A stretch of 64,000 bases of DNA from positions 1,984,001 to 2,048,000 of the forward strand of contig JAXLZC010000001.1 of assembly GCA_046351095.1 (NCBI GenBank). The letters run 5' to 3'. Below, piece by piece: positions 8,169 through 16,324 of this stretch. The stretch's first letter is position 1. Each line of letters begins with the position of its first letter. A program made the translations under genes and the position numbers. The notes under the pieces were generated by a model. That model did not search any database and had not been told where the DNA came from. It saw nothing but the letters and a program-made list of their open reading frames with translations. The DNA is from BQWY01 sp046351095. Lineage in GTDB: Bacteria > Nitrospirota > Nitrospiria > Nitrospirales > Nitrospiraceae.

Positions 8169-8921
8169 TTATCCCGCGGCCGCCGCCTTTTCCATGATTT
8201 CTTCGGAAATATCGAAGTTGGCGTTGACCTTCTGGACGTCGTCATGATCGTCCAAAATTTCCAGGAGCTTGAGCATCTGCTCCGCCGCCTTCTCTTCGAG
8301 TTGGATGGAATTCTGCGGAATAAACGTCAGTTCGCCGAACGTGGTCTCGATGCCTGCGTCCGACAGCGCTTTTTTGACCGCTTCGAAATCCTGCGGCGTC
8401 GTGATGACCTCGAAGGCCTTCTCCGTCACCTTCATATCTTCGGCGCCCGCTTCGAGACTGAGCGTCATGAGCCGATCTTCGTCGATCTTGCCGCGCTCGA
8501 CGACCATCAGTCCCTTCTTCTGGAACTGCCAGGCGACGGCGCCCGCCTCCGCCATGTTGCCGCCGTTCTTCGTCAGCAGGCTGCGGATTTCGGCGACGGT
8601 GCGATTGCGGTTGTCGGAGGTGATTTCGATCAGCAGCGCGGTGCCGCCTGGCCCGTAGCCTTCGAGCGAAAACTCTTCGATCGTCACGCCCGGCAATTCG
8701 CCGGTGCCGCGCTGAATGGCTTTCTTGACGGTGTCGTTGGGCATGTTGGCTTCGCGCGCCTTGAGCAGCGCCAAGCGCAACCGGGGATTGCCGTTGGGAT
8801 CGCTCCCGCTGCGCGCCGCGATCGTAATTTCGCGGATGACCTTCGTGAACAACTTCCCGCGCTTGGCGTCGACGACGGCTTTGTGCCGCTTCGTAGTCGC
8901 CCAATGGCTATGACCACCCAT
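8169..8921 (-). CDS. yebC: YebC/PmpR family protein (translation/transcription factor)
   Basis: The 250-residue protein starts with the family signature MGGHSHWATTKRHK and carries the three alpha/beta domains (GKLFTKVIREITIAAR; NMPNDTVKKAIQRGTG; YGPGGTALLIEITSDNRNRT). Family members were described as DNA-binding regulators, and more recently as helping ribosomes through difficult proline stretches. ATG 8921 is chosen over an in-frame GTG at 8933 because a strong GGAGGGG ribosome-binding site precedes it. It heads the yebC-ruvA cluster, a common bacterial gene order. Confidence 0.95.
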   Translation of the reverse strand: MGGHSHWATTKRHKAVVDAKRGKLFTKVIREITIAARSGSDPNGNPRLRLALLKAREANMPNDTVKKAIQRGTGELPGVTIEEFSLEGYGPGGTALLIEITSDNRNRTVAEIRSLLTKNGGNMAEAGAVAWQFQKKGLMVVERGKIDEDRLMTLSLEAGAEDMKVTEKAFEVITTPQDFEAVKKALSDAGIETTFGELTFIPQNSIQLEEKAAEQMLKLLEILDDHDDVQKVNANFDISEEIMEKAAAAG

Positions 8922-9015
8922 GTTCCCCTCCACCCGCTGTAAAACGAAGGGTAAGAGCTAACATAGGCCACTGAAATGTGTCAACGCGCGGCGGTGCATG
9001 CACGCAGTCCGACAA

Positions 9016-9849
9016 CTACCGTTCGCGATACACCAGGAGAAGCAAGCCGACAAGAATCACCGCGACACCCCACACTAAGTCTCCCCAAGCAGCTCCGCGA
9101 TCATGACTCGAGGCGTTGGCCTGCGTGCCTCGTGAGAGCCCTGTCTCTGCAACGACCTTCGCCAGTCCACCAATGATCGCCAGCAGCCCCATCGCTTCAT
9201 GGTGACCTGCGATCACCTCCGCGGCTGGATGTTTGCCATGTTGGTGCATAAACAACAGAAGACCGCCGCCGAGGCTATAGAGCGGGAGCACGTACGCCGA
9301 CCAGCCGGACTGCCACACAGACAGGCGGCGCGCGCCTTCTACCGTACCGACGAGGAACGACGCGATCCCGATCCACTTGTGTTGAACGACTTCCCGGTCC
9401 TCGCCGAAATAACTCTCGCCGAACGATCCTGTCCCGATCGGCCAGGCATCGTGGTCGCTCCAGATCGTCAGCAATACACCCATCGCCATCAGTGAGGCAG
9501 GGAGCACCAGGGTAACGGCGCGCGACACACGGCGATTGCTGCGAAGCAATTCGCTGAGCCCGAGCGCTAGGACAAGCAGACCCGCAATGCGATGATTGCC
9601 TTGTGAGTAGGCGATACCGCCGACACTGCCTTCCCACCCGTTTGTTTGTATGGAGTGACGACTCGCGCCCTCGGCAGATTGCGAATGGTCAGTGGGATGG
9701 TCAGCGGCAGAAACAGATAGAGCGCCGATCGAAGTAAACGTGGCGATCAAAAGGATGGCGCAAAGGAGTGCGCTGGAGGCGAGTGTCACCAGACGGCGGT
9801 GCACAAACCGAGTGCCTATGCGAACGCCCACCAGCAGCGCACGCACCAT
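9016..9849 (-). CDS. Multi-pass membrane protein of unknown function
   Basis: About 277 residues from ATG 9849. A first hydrophobic segment (LASSALLCAILLIATFTSIGAL) is followed by a His-containing periplasmic-type stretch and then about five more membrane segments, ending with LVWGVAVILVGLLLLVYRE. Histidines occur at several membrane borders (GNHRIAG, MHQHGKH, AGHHEA), so metal or heme binding is conceivable but unproven. No family recognised. The start is uncertain: ATG 9849 directly abuts the T-run of a terminator, and later GTG codons are possible; the frame is also open upstream to 9906. Confidence 0.65.
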   Translation of the reverse strand: MVRALLVGVRIGTRFVHRRLVTLASSALLCAILLIATFTSIGALSVSAADHPTDHSQSAEGASRHSIQTNGWEGSVGGIAYSQGNHRIAGLLVLALGLSELLRSNRRVSRAVTLVLPASLMAMGVLLTIWSDHDAWPIGTGSFGESYFGEDREVVQHKWIGIASFLVGTVEGARRLSVWQSGWSAYVLPLYSLGGGLLLFMHQHGKHPAAEVIAGHHEAMGLLAIIGGLAKVVAETGLSRGTQANASSHDRGAAWGDLVWGVAVILVGLLLLVYRER

Positions 9850-9882
9850 AAAAAAGGCCCATCCGATGTGATCGGATGGGCC
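9850..9882 (-). terminator. Rho-independent terminator after the PCP-reductase-domain gene
   Basis: A perfect 12-bp stem (plus-strand arms 9856-9867 and 9871-9882, GGCCCATCCGAT with its complement) closed by a 3-nt loop. On the minus strand it is followed by six T residues (9855-9850). It lies about 50 nt past the stop of the gene ending at 9932. The last T of the run touches the presumed ATG of the next gene. Confidence 0.9.
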
Positions 9883-9931
9883 CGGACTTCCTGTCCACTG
9901 CGTCATCGACGCACGACGTCCCTGCCGTGAC

Positions 9932-10696
9932 TTACATGAACTTGAGGAACTTATCCTTCGCCTCGTCCATCACCTGCGCGGTCACCGACGCGATCCCGCG
10001 TTCCTTGGCGATCCGTTCAATTTCCTTGCGCGCCATCGGACGGATAAAATCGGGAATATTTTCGAGCCGCTGTTCAGCTTCCTTCGTCCACGACATGCCG
10101 TTCGGCTCGCTCTTCGCGTCGTCCATTACTTGCAACGTGATCGACGTGAAGCCCTGCTTCCGCGCGTAGGATTCGACGCTCGCCTGCACCATCGGCTTCA
10201 CGAAGGACGGCAAGTGCTCCAGCTTTTCTTTGGCGTCCGCTGTCCAGGTGAATTCCGCCGCGCCGTTCTGCGTGGGCTTGGCGCCGGTGCCCATCCCCAT
10301 CTGTGCGACGACCGCCGCAAACGGACAGCTCCCGCCGGACTTTTCGCCTTCCTTCGGCGCCGCGCCCGACATCGCCGCGTGCATCGCGTCCGCAGGCTTG
10401 GCCGATTGTCCGCCCTGAATTTTTTCGTTCAGGTAGGCAGCCATCTGGCCCATGCCGGCCTTCGCTTCATCCTTCAACGTGCCGCGCGTCATCTCGAACG
10501 GTTCCGCCGGGGCGGGACGACCGCCCAACTTCACGCCGAGCGAGCTGACCATCTGGGTTTCGCCCGGGTTGGTCACCATCGAAAACTTCGCGCCGCAGGA
10601 GGGGCAGCCGAAGAAGACGCCGAGCGAGCCTTCGGACGGCTGCTCGACCTTCTGAAAGCCCATATATGTTTCGCAGTTCAAACAGACAAATTTCAT
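9932..10696 (-). CDS. Zinc-ribbon protein with two PCP-reductase C-terminal-like domains
   Basis: 254 residues. The N-terminus is a zinc-ribbon-like unit with C5, C8, C31 and C34 (CLNC...CPSC). After a low-complexity linker come two copies of a roughly 45-residue domain: FTWTADAKEKLEHLPSFVKP...ITLQVMDDAK and MSWTKEAEQRLENIPDFIRP...VTAQVMDEAK. This is the short domain found at the C-terminus of light-independent protochlorophyllide reductase subunit B (PCP_red family), which also occurs in non-phototrophs. No photosynthesis gene is nearby, so a role in (bacterio)chlorophyll synthesis is unlikely; a role with the neighbouring Mrp ATPase in Fe-S or redox-enzyme biology is a guess. Followed by a strong terminator. 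Confidence 0.8.
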   Translation of the reverse strand: MKFVCLNCETYMGFQKVEQPSEGSLGVFFGCPSCGAKFSMVTNPGETQMVSSLGVKLGGRPAPAEPFEMTRGTLKDEAKAGMGQMAAYLNEKIQGGQSAKPADAMHAAMSGAAPKEGEKSGGSCPFAAVVAQMGMGTGAKPTQNGAAEFTWTADAKEKLEHLPSFVKPMVQASVESYARKQGFTSITLQVMDDAKSEPNGMSWTKEAEQRLENIPDFIRPMARKEIERIAKERGIASVTAQVMDEAKDKFLKFM

Positions 10697-10726
10697 TCTG
10701 AAACCTCTTCTGTGGGGCTCGGTGAG

Positions 10727-11680
10727 CTACAGCTTTTCCGCCAACACTTTCCGATACTGCACCAACGTGGCCACGCGCTCCGCAATCTCCCGATACCGCT
10801 GCAGCGTGGGATACGACTCGTCCAACAGCGGCGCGCCCTTGTCGAAGGTCTTCGCCAACGTGCGATCAAACGGCACACGGCCCAGCAACGGCACATTCAA
10901 GGCGTCGCACATGGCCTGGGTATTGCCTTCGAAGAGTTCGCCCACCGCACCGCAAGCGGCGCAGCGGTACTCGCTCATGTTCTCCACCACGCCGAGGACG
11001 GTGATGCCCATGTCCCGCGCATACGTAATGGACTTCTGCACCACATCCGACGCGACTTCGGAGGGCGTCGTCACGACGACGGCCCCGGCCAAGTCCGGAA
11101 TAAGGCCGGCGATGACGGGCGGCTTATCCGCCGCAGCTCCGGGGGGCAGGTCCGTGAGCAGGTAATCCAACTCCCCCCAGACGACATCGCCGAGAAATTC
11201 GCGAATCACGTTCATTTCCATGAGCCCCAACCACACGGGGCTCAGATCCATCGGGCCCTTCCAGCGGACGGGCGAGGTGTCGTCCAAGAAAAAGTCCATG
11301 GACGCGACCTTGATCCCGAGCGGACCGACCGGCGGCAACGCACCCTCCGGCGTGATGGTCAATCGTTCGCCGTGCATGCCGAGCATGCGCGGGACGCAGG
11401 GGCCGTTCAAATCCACATCGAGCAGGCCGACACGATGGCCGAGGCGCGCGAAGGCGAGCCCGAGGTTGACGGTCGTCATGCTCTTGCCGACGCCGCCCTT
11501 GCCGCTCATCACGGCGATCTTATGCTTGATCCCGCTCATACGCGCCTGCACATGGCGCATCTGCACGGTGAGCTGCTCAACGACCTTCGCGTCGTCCTGA
11601 TAATTGAGCTTCCTCAGGATCGACTTCAGATCTTTGTCAGCGGGCATGGGCGAAGCGGACGTGGTTGGAGGGGCACTCAT
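10727..11680 (-). CDS. Mrp/ApbC family Fe-S cluster carrier ATPase
   Basis: A P-loop ATPase of the Mrp/NBP35 family, thought to carry and deliver Fe-S clusters. The deviant Walker A SGKGGVGKS is at 59-67; Walker B-like LLDVDLNGPCVPRMLG follows; the C-terminal CAACG (C-x-x-C) is the likely cluster ligand pair at the dimer interface. 317 residues, family-typical. It precedes the PCP-reductase-domain protein by 30 nt in the same direction, so the two are probably cotranscribed. Confidence 0.93.
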   Translation of the reverse strand: MSAPPTTSASPMPADKDLKSILRKLNYQDDAKVVEQLTVQMRHVQARMSGIKHKIAVMSGKGGVGKSMTTVNLGLAFARLGHRVGLLDVDLNGPCVPRMLGMHGERLTITPEGALPPVGPLGIKVASMDFFLDDTSPVRWKGPMDLSPVWLGLMEMNVIREFLGDVVWGELDYLLTDLPPGAAADKPPVIAGLIPDLAGAVVVTTPSEVASDVVQKSITYARDMGITVLGVVENMSEYRCAACGAVGELFEGNTQAMCDALNVPLLGRVPFDRTLAKTFDKGAPLLDESYPTLQRYREIAERVATLVQYRKVLAEKL

Positions 11681-11813
11681 ACAAAATATTGGTCACGGAC
11701 CGTAGCACAGCGGTTTCTGGGGAGTCAAACGAGGTGCAGCGCAGGAGGCGCGACACCCCGGCGTCTCCGCCCATGCGTCCCGATGCGCGCGACGCGCACC
11801 CGGACGAGTCGGA

Positions 11814-13667
11814 CTAGATCGCGTACCCGGCGCCCGGCGACCCCGGATCCTGCCTAGTGGCCCGGGAGAGGATGCCCCGGGTTTTGAGTTCCTCAATGAT
11901 ATGTTTCGCCATCTCCTCGAAATCTTTCGGTCCGGAGAAGGCAAGGTCGGTATTCGGCGGCGGCGCCTCCGCCTCTTTGCTGAGGTGCACCGCGAGGACC
12001 GGCGCCGGTTGCACGAGGGTGCGGACCGACTGGTGGTCTGCGCGGCTGAACGTATTGGTCGTCGAAATGACGAGTAAGCCGGCGTCGATCAGCAGGCGAG
12101 CAACTTCACCGAACCGACGAACCATTTCGCTGGCATCTTCATCGCGGATGTCGCTGTCGAGTCCGTGCCGCAGGTTCTGACCATCGAGCAGATAGGCCTG
12201 CCGCCCGTCGGCTACGAGCCGCACTTCCAACCGACGCGCGAGGAACGACTTGCCAGCATGGGCGCCGCCGGTGATCAACACGAGCGCGGCGCGATGGCCC
12301 GCGACCGCCGCACGTTCATCCGGGCTGACGTCGCCTTTCACCCAGGCGATGTCGCGTCGACGCGCTTCTTCGCGCAGCTGTGTCTGCTCGTCCTGCAACG
12401 CTTCGGTGATGATGCCGCCGCCTGAGACATCGTACTGATCGACGAGCACGAACCGTCCGGTGCTTTCGAAATCGCCGTAGAGATCGAACGCAAGAGGCGC
12501 CTTCGTGCGGATGGTCAGCTCGGCCACTTCGTTCCGATTCACCGCGGTCTGCGTATGTTTCGCGCCGAGGTCGGCCGTGTCGACGATACGATGGATCGCC
12601 GCCACTTCGCATTCCACTTCACGCGTGGCCAGACGCAATTCGTAACTGCGGCCCATTTCGAGCGGCCGTCGTCCCATCCAAAACAGGTTGCAGCGCACGA
12701 GCGTCGAGACTTGCGGCACGGCCTCGGAGTGCGAGGCGATTTCCCCACGCTCCACAAAAATCTGTTCGTCGAGCGTGATCCCAGTCGACTGGCCGGCCTT
12801 CGCTTCCGTGGGCACCGGCTCGACGTTGAATGCCTCGACGCTGCGCACGACCGCCGATTTATTGCTCGGCGAAAAGACTAAACGATCGCCGACCTTCAAC
12901 GACCCGCTCACCACACGCCCCGCGAGAATGCGGCGCGCGTCGAACTTATAGACGTCTTGAATGGGGAATCGCAGCGGCTGCTGCTCGCGCGCCGTTTCTT
13001 TCGTAAACGATTCGAGCGCCTGCAACACCGTCGGCCCCGCGTACCACTTCATCTGTGGACTGACCTGCGCAATGTTGTCGCCCGCCTTGGCGCTGACCGG
13101 GATAAAGCGCTGCGGCTTTACTTTGAGCTGGCGCAAAAAGTCCGAGTACTCGGCTTCGATGCGCTGGAATACATCCTGCCGGTAGTCCGCGAGGTCCATC
13201 TTATTCACGACGACCACGACCTGACGCACGCCCAACAACGACAACAGGTAGCCGTGTTTTTTCGACTGTTCCTTCACACCCTCGTGCGCGTCGATCAACA
13301 ACAGGGCCGCCTCGGCGCGCGCGGCGCCCGACACCATGTTCTTCAAAAACTCCTTGTGGCCCGGCGCATCGATGATGATGTACTGGCGCCCCTTCCACGA
13401 AAAAAACGTCCGCGCCGTGTCGATCGTGATGCCCTGCTCCTGCTCTTCCAAAAACGCATCGAACAGAAACGCGTACTCGAATTCCTTGCCTTGCTGGCGA
13501 CAGATGGCCTGGACCTTTTCGAGTTTGCCTTCCGGCAGCGAGCCGGTGTCCGCAAACAGCCGCCCGACCAACGTGGACTTTCCATGGTCCACATGGCCGA
13601 CGATCACGATATTCAAATGGGCCTGCGCCTGTTCAGACTTCGGTTCGATGGTAGCTGTCGCGCTCAT
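11814..13667 (-). CDS. cysN: Sulfate adenylyltransferase large subunit with a degenerate APS-kinase domain
   Basis: GTPase subunit that powers ATP sulfurylase (with CysD) to make APS. The first 450 residues are an EF-Tu-like GTPase: GHVDHGKS (24-31), DAPGH (100-104), NKMD (155-158) and the beta-barrel domains. Residues about 455-600 are an APS-kinase-like domain, but its P-loop reads GGAHAGKS (467-474) instead of the usual GLSGSGKS, and the substrate motif DGDNxRxGL reads DGQNLRHGL (495-503). The family R-A-D motif remains (FSRADHQSVR). Kinase activity is therefore doubtful, which fits a pathway that reduces APS directly (see cysH). ATG 13667 has an AGGGGA ribosome-binding site. It lies 357 nt after cysD. 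Confidence 0.92.
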   Translation of the reverse strand: MSATATIEPKSEQAQAHLNIVIVGHVDHGKSTLVGRLFADTGSLPEGKLEKVQAICRQQGKEFEYAFLFDAFLEEQEQGITIDTARTFFSWKGRQYIIIDAPGHKEFLKNMVSGAARAEAALLLIDAHEGVKEQSKKHGYLLSLLGVRQVVVVVNKMDLADYRQDVFQRIEAEYSDFLRQLKVKPQRFIPVSAKAGDNIAQVSPQMKWYAGPTVLQALESFTKETAREQQPLRFPIQDVYKFDARRILAGRVVSGSLKVGDRLVFSPSNKSAVVRSVEAFNVEPVPTEAKAGQSTGITLDEQIFVERGEIASHSEAVPQVSTLVRCNLFWMGRRPLEMGRSYELRLATREVECEVAAIHRIVDTADLGAKHTQTAVNRNEVAELTIRTKAPLAFDLYGDFESTGRFVLVDQYDVSGGGIITEALQDEQTQLREEARRRDIAWVKGDVSPDERAAVAGHRAALVLITGGAHAGKSFLARRLEVRLVADGRQAYLLDGQNLRHGLDSDIRDEDASEMVRRFGEVARLLIDAGLLVISTTNTFSRADHQSVRTLVQPAPVLAVHLSKEAEAPPPNTDLAFSGPKDFEEMAKHIIEELKTRGILSRATRQDPGSPGAGYAI

Positions 13668-13753
13668 ACATCCCCTGCCCGTAAAACGGTGCGAATCTCT
13701 TTCAGATCAGAAACTGTCTCTTACACGATCACACTATCTGCTGATGCTCGCTC

Positions 13754-13909
13754 TTTCGAAGAACGGTCAAACCGGCTTGGTACTTTCTTAGTCGCATGTG
13801 CTCAAAATGGTTGCCCAGCGCGGCCGCAATACTCCATCTATTTCGCGGATGCTCAAGCGGGCTTCCGGCAAGTCCATCTTCAGCATTCACTCTTCGAAGA
13901 ACGGTCAAA
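13754..13909. repeat. 17-nt direct repeat pair
   Basis: TTCGAAGAACGGTCAAA occurs at 13754-13770 and again at 13893-13909. The second copy overlaps the left arm of the fold-back element, so the first may be a remnant of another copy. Confidence 0.7.
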
Positions 13910-14021
13910 ACGGTTTCACGCCAAGGCCGCAAGGAAGCTTCAGTCGCGAGGCGTACTCTTTGTCGGTACGTTGAGCGGCTGAAGCGACTGAGAACGCCGG
14001 CGGGGACCGTTTTCAACGTTC
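13899..14021. repeat. Fold-back intergenic element (candidate dispersed repeat)
   Basis: Outer arms at 13899-13914 and 14006-14021 match as an inverted repeat at 14 of 16 positions (GAACGGTCAAAACGGT against the complement of ACCGTTTTCAACGTTC). Inside are nested exact arms TCAGTCGC (13940-13947) with GCGACTGA (13984-13991), and CGTAC (13952-13956) with GTACG (13966-13970). The whole can fold as one long interrupted hairpin. It resembles, from memory, fold-back repeats scattered between Nitrospira genes; this needs a genome-wide search. Confidence 0.6.
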
Positions 14022-14024
14022 TTC

Positions 14025-14822
14025 TTACATGTAGCCGTCTTTGCGCAACATCTCCATCCCCCTCCCCTCATCCTGCGCCCGGCCCGCCCGCTCGGCGACC
14101 TTGGTGTTGCGCAGTTCGATCAAGATCTCGTCCACCGACTTGGCGCAGGACTTGATCGGCGAGGTGCAGGGTTCGCAGCCGAGGCTGCGGTAGCGAATCC
14201 CGTTCCCCTTGTCGAGGTAGAGGTCCATGAAGGGAATATTTTCGAGTTTGATGTATTCCCAGATATTGATCTCGGTCCAATCCAACAGCGGATGGATCCG
14301 GATGTGCGTGCCCGGCGGGAACGTCGTCTTAAACTGGTCCCACAACTCGGGCGGCTGCTCGCGGAAGTCCCACTCGCCGTGTTTGTCGCGCGGCGAAAAA
14401 TAACGCTCCTTCGCGCGCGTCGCCTCTTCGTCGGCGCGCACGCCGAGGATGATGCCGGTGTAGCCCTTCTCTTCGATCAACTGTTTGAGGCCGTTGGTCT
14501 TGAGCGCGGTGCAGCAGACCTGGCGCCCCATCGTATGGTTCATGCCGGCGGCGAGCGCCTCTTTGTTTTGCCCCACCACCAAGTTCAGACGCCACTCGCG
14601 CGCCAAGCGGTCGCGATATTCGATCATCGCCGGAATTTTGTAACTCGTGTCGACGTGCAACAACGGGAACGGCACGTGCCCGAAAAAGGCTTTCCGCGCG
14701 AGCCACAAGAGGACGGTGGAATCCTTCCCCATCGACCACAACATGCCGAGGTTGTCGAAATGTTTGTAGGCCTCGCGGAGGATATAGACGCTTTGATCTT
14801 CAAGTTGTCGGAGATGTTTCAT
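14025..14822 (-). CDS. cysD: Sulfate adenylyltransferase small subunit
   Basis: PP-loop enzyme that, with CysN, adenylates sulfate to APS. The 265-residue protein carries the ATP-pyrophosphatase loop in MLWSMGKDSTVLLWLARKAF (about 28-47, SxGKDS), and the family segments FPLLHVDTSYKIPAMIEYRD and GIRYRSLGCEPCTSPI. ATG 14822 gives the standard N-terminus (MKHLRQLEDQSVYILREAYK). It starts 9 nt after the stop of the TrpD2-like gene, inside the sulfate assimilation operon. Confidence 0.96.
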   Translation of the reverse strand: MKHLRQLEDQSVYILREAYKHFDNLGMLWSMGKDSTVLLWLARKAFFGHVPFPLLHVDTSYKIPAMIEYRDRLAREWRLNLVVGQNKEALAAGMNHTMGRQVCCTALKTNGLKQLIEEKGYTGIILGVRADEEATRAKERYFSPRDKHGEWDFREQPPELWDQFKTTFPPGTHIRIHPLLDWTEINIWEYIKLENIPFMDLYLDKGNGIRYRSLGCEPCTSPIKSCAKSVDEILIELRNTKVAERAGRAQDEGRGMEMLRKDGYM

Positions 14823-14831
14823 GGGGCACTC

Positions 14832-15878
14832 TTACGCGCTCGCCGAAGCGGCGCGGCTCTGGGTCAACGCATCCAAGGTTCGTCCGGCGGCGCCGCTGTC
14901 GAGCGTCTTCCGCGCCAGGTCCACACCCGCCGGGATCGACGGCGACACCCGCGCGGCGTACAACAACAGTCCCGCATTCAACGCCACCCAATCGCGCGGC
15001 GCGCCGGTCACTTCGCCACGGAGAATTTTGGCGAGCAATTGGGCTTCCTTGTGTTTTTCGCTCGGGGCGAATCCGGCCATGTCGCGCATGGTCCCGACCT
15101 CCAGCCCCGCGTCCTTCGGGTGAAAGTTCAGCGGAATGGGACGGTCGCCGCGCCATTCCGTCAAGCGGCTCGGCCCGCCGATCGACAACTCCGGCTCGCC
15201 GTCGACGCCACGAATGACGAACGCGCGCGGGCTGCCCAGCATCCCCAAGGCTTCCACGATCTTTTCGAAATACGGCGGATGGGTCATGCCCACCACTTGG
15301 ATCGCGGCGCGCGAGGGATTCAACATCCGCGCAACAGGATGGACAAAATTTCGGACGCCCAACTCCTGCCGCATCGACAACAGCCGCGCGATCGGCGGAT
15401 GGTAGGTTGCAATATCCAGATAGGCGAAACGATGCGCCGCGATCGACTGCTCGACCACAGCGGGCGCTCCATCCACGACCAACCCAAGTTGCGCGAAGGT
15501 CGCCGAGACACCGGGCCGCTCCGGCAAACCGTCCCACCCGTGCACGAGCACACTTGCGCCCGCGGAGGCCGCAAGAATCGTCGCGCCCGCAATCGCCGAA
15601 AACGTATCCTGCTTGCCTGCGTAACAGGCGACGTCCACAAGATTCGGCGCTTGACTGACTTTTAACGGCGCGACATACGACCGCGCGGTGGCCGTGAAGG
15701 CGGCCAGTTCCGCCACGGACTCGCCCTTCATACGCATGCCGATCAGAAATCCGCCGACCTGCGCCGGTGTGGCTTTACCTTCGATCAGCGCAGCCATCGC
15801 CTGCTTGGACTCTTCCCACGTGAGGTCCTTACAGGTTTTGGCGCCCTTGCCGATTTTCGCGATGAGGTCCTGCATCAT
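14832..15878 (-). CDS. Anthranilate phosphoribosyltransferase-like protein (TrpD2 type)
   Basis: 348 residues with the fold of nucleoside phosphorylase / TrpD enzymes: the N-terminal helical domain (TWEESKQAMAALIEGKATPA, QVGGFLIGMRMKGES) and the alpha/beta domain. The glycine-rich phosphoribosyl-pyrophosphate loop of true TrpD is replaced by CYAGKQDTFSAIAGATILA, so anthranilate phosphoribosyl transfer is unlikely. TrpD2-like proteins are known to bind nucleic acid or to lack a known reaction. The start (ATG 15878) overlaps the dsrE-like stop by four bases (ATGA), so translation is coupled. Its conserved-looking place among sulfate-assimilation genes suggests a sulfur- or nucleotide-related job, which is unproven. 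Confidence 0.8.
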   Translation of the reverse strand: MMQDLIAKIGKGAKTCKDLTWEESKQAMAALIEGKATPAQVGGFLIGMRMKGESVAELAAFTATARSYVAPLKVSQAPNLVDVACYAGKQDTFSAIAGATILAASAGASVLVHGWDGLPERPGVSATFAQLGLVVDGAPAVVEQSIAAHRFAYLDIATYHPPIARLLSMRQELGVRNFVHPVARMLNPSRAAIQVVGMTHPPYFEKIVEALGMLGSPRAFVIRGVDGEPELSIGGPSRLTEWRGDRPIPLNFHPKDAGLEVGTMRDMAGFAPSEKHKEAQLLAKILRGEVTGAPRDWVALNAGLLLYAARVSPSIPAGVDLARKTLDSGAAGRTLDALTQSRAASASA

Positions 15879-16288
15879 AACGTCATCACGTCGTCGGCCT
15901 TCGCCACCGCTTCCTTCCAAAACGCCGCCGCGGTCTGCACTTCGTCCAATTCCGGAATGAGGTCCTCGACAAGCACATCGAATTGCTGCAAGGAATCGCG
16001 ACAGACGGAAAACTTCACGTCGCCGGACTCTTTCGCCGCGCGCATGTAGGCAGTCACGTCGTCCCGCCTTTGCTCCTGCAACAACGTGCGCACCTTCGTT
16101 TCGCGGCCGCGATACACGTCCGAGAAGGGAATATTTTTCACCGCAGTTTTTGTGAGGCGCGAGGCGGCTTCGTCGCAGAAAAATACGCTGACCTGCCTCG
16201 GCTCGGCGACGGCCAACCGCACCCACTCGCAGGCCCGCAAGATATTCGAATAGGTGCCACGGGACACGATGATCGCTAAGGTTTTCAC
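15875..16288 (-). CDS. DsrE-like sulfur-relay family protein
   Basis: 137 residues with the DsrE/TusD-like fold: first strand MKTLAIIVSRGTYSNILRA, then VSVFFCDEAASRLTK, and a C-terminal Asp-Asp region. A Cys lies in SVFFCDEA and another in FSVCRDSLQQ, the second near the position of the active Cys in many DsrE proteins. Members carry persulfide sulfur or act as peroxiredoxin-like proteins. It sits between cysH and the TrpD2-like gene and overlaps the latter, so a role as sulfur acceptor near the sulfite reductase and its TusA domain is a reasonable inference. Confidence 0.7.
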   Translation of the reverse strand: MKTLAIIVSRGTYSNILRACEWVRLAVAEPRQVSVFFCDEAASRLTKTAVKNIPFSDVYRGRETKVRTLLQEQRRDDVTAYMRAAKESGDVKFSVCRDSLQQFDVLVEDLIPELDEVQTAAAFWKEAVAKADDVMTL

Positions 16289-16324
16289 TCCAGATCTCCT
16301 CCGCTCGTACAGCCTTCGCTGCGA

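Larger units (their letters stand above)
13668..14024. other. Intergenic region between cysD and cysN filled by repeats
   Basis: cysD and cysN usually lie a few nucleotides apart; here 357 nt separate them. The region contains a 17-nt direct repeat (TTCGAAGAACGGTCAAA at 13754-13770 and 13893-13909) and a fold-back element at 13899-14021. No coding frame with recognisable features is present on either strand. Confidence 0.7.

Noticed and set aside
10130..11857. 575-residue plus-strand open frame
   Set aside because: Antisense to the PCP-reductase-domain and mrp genes; Arg/His-rich composition typical of shadow frames in GC-rich DNA.
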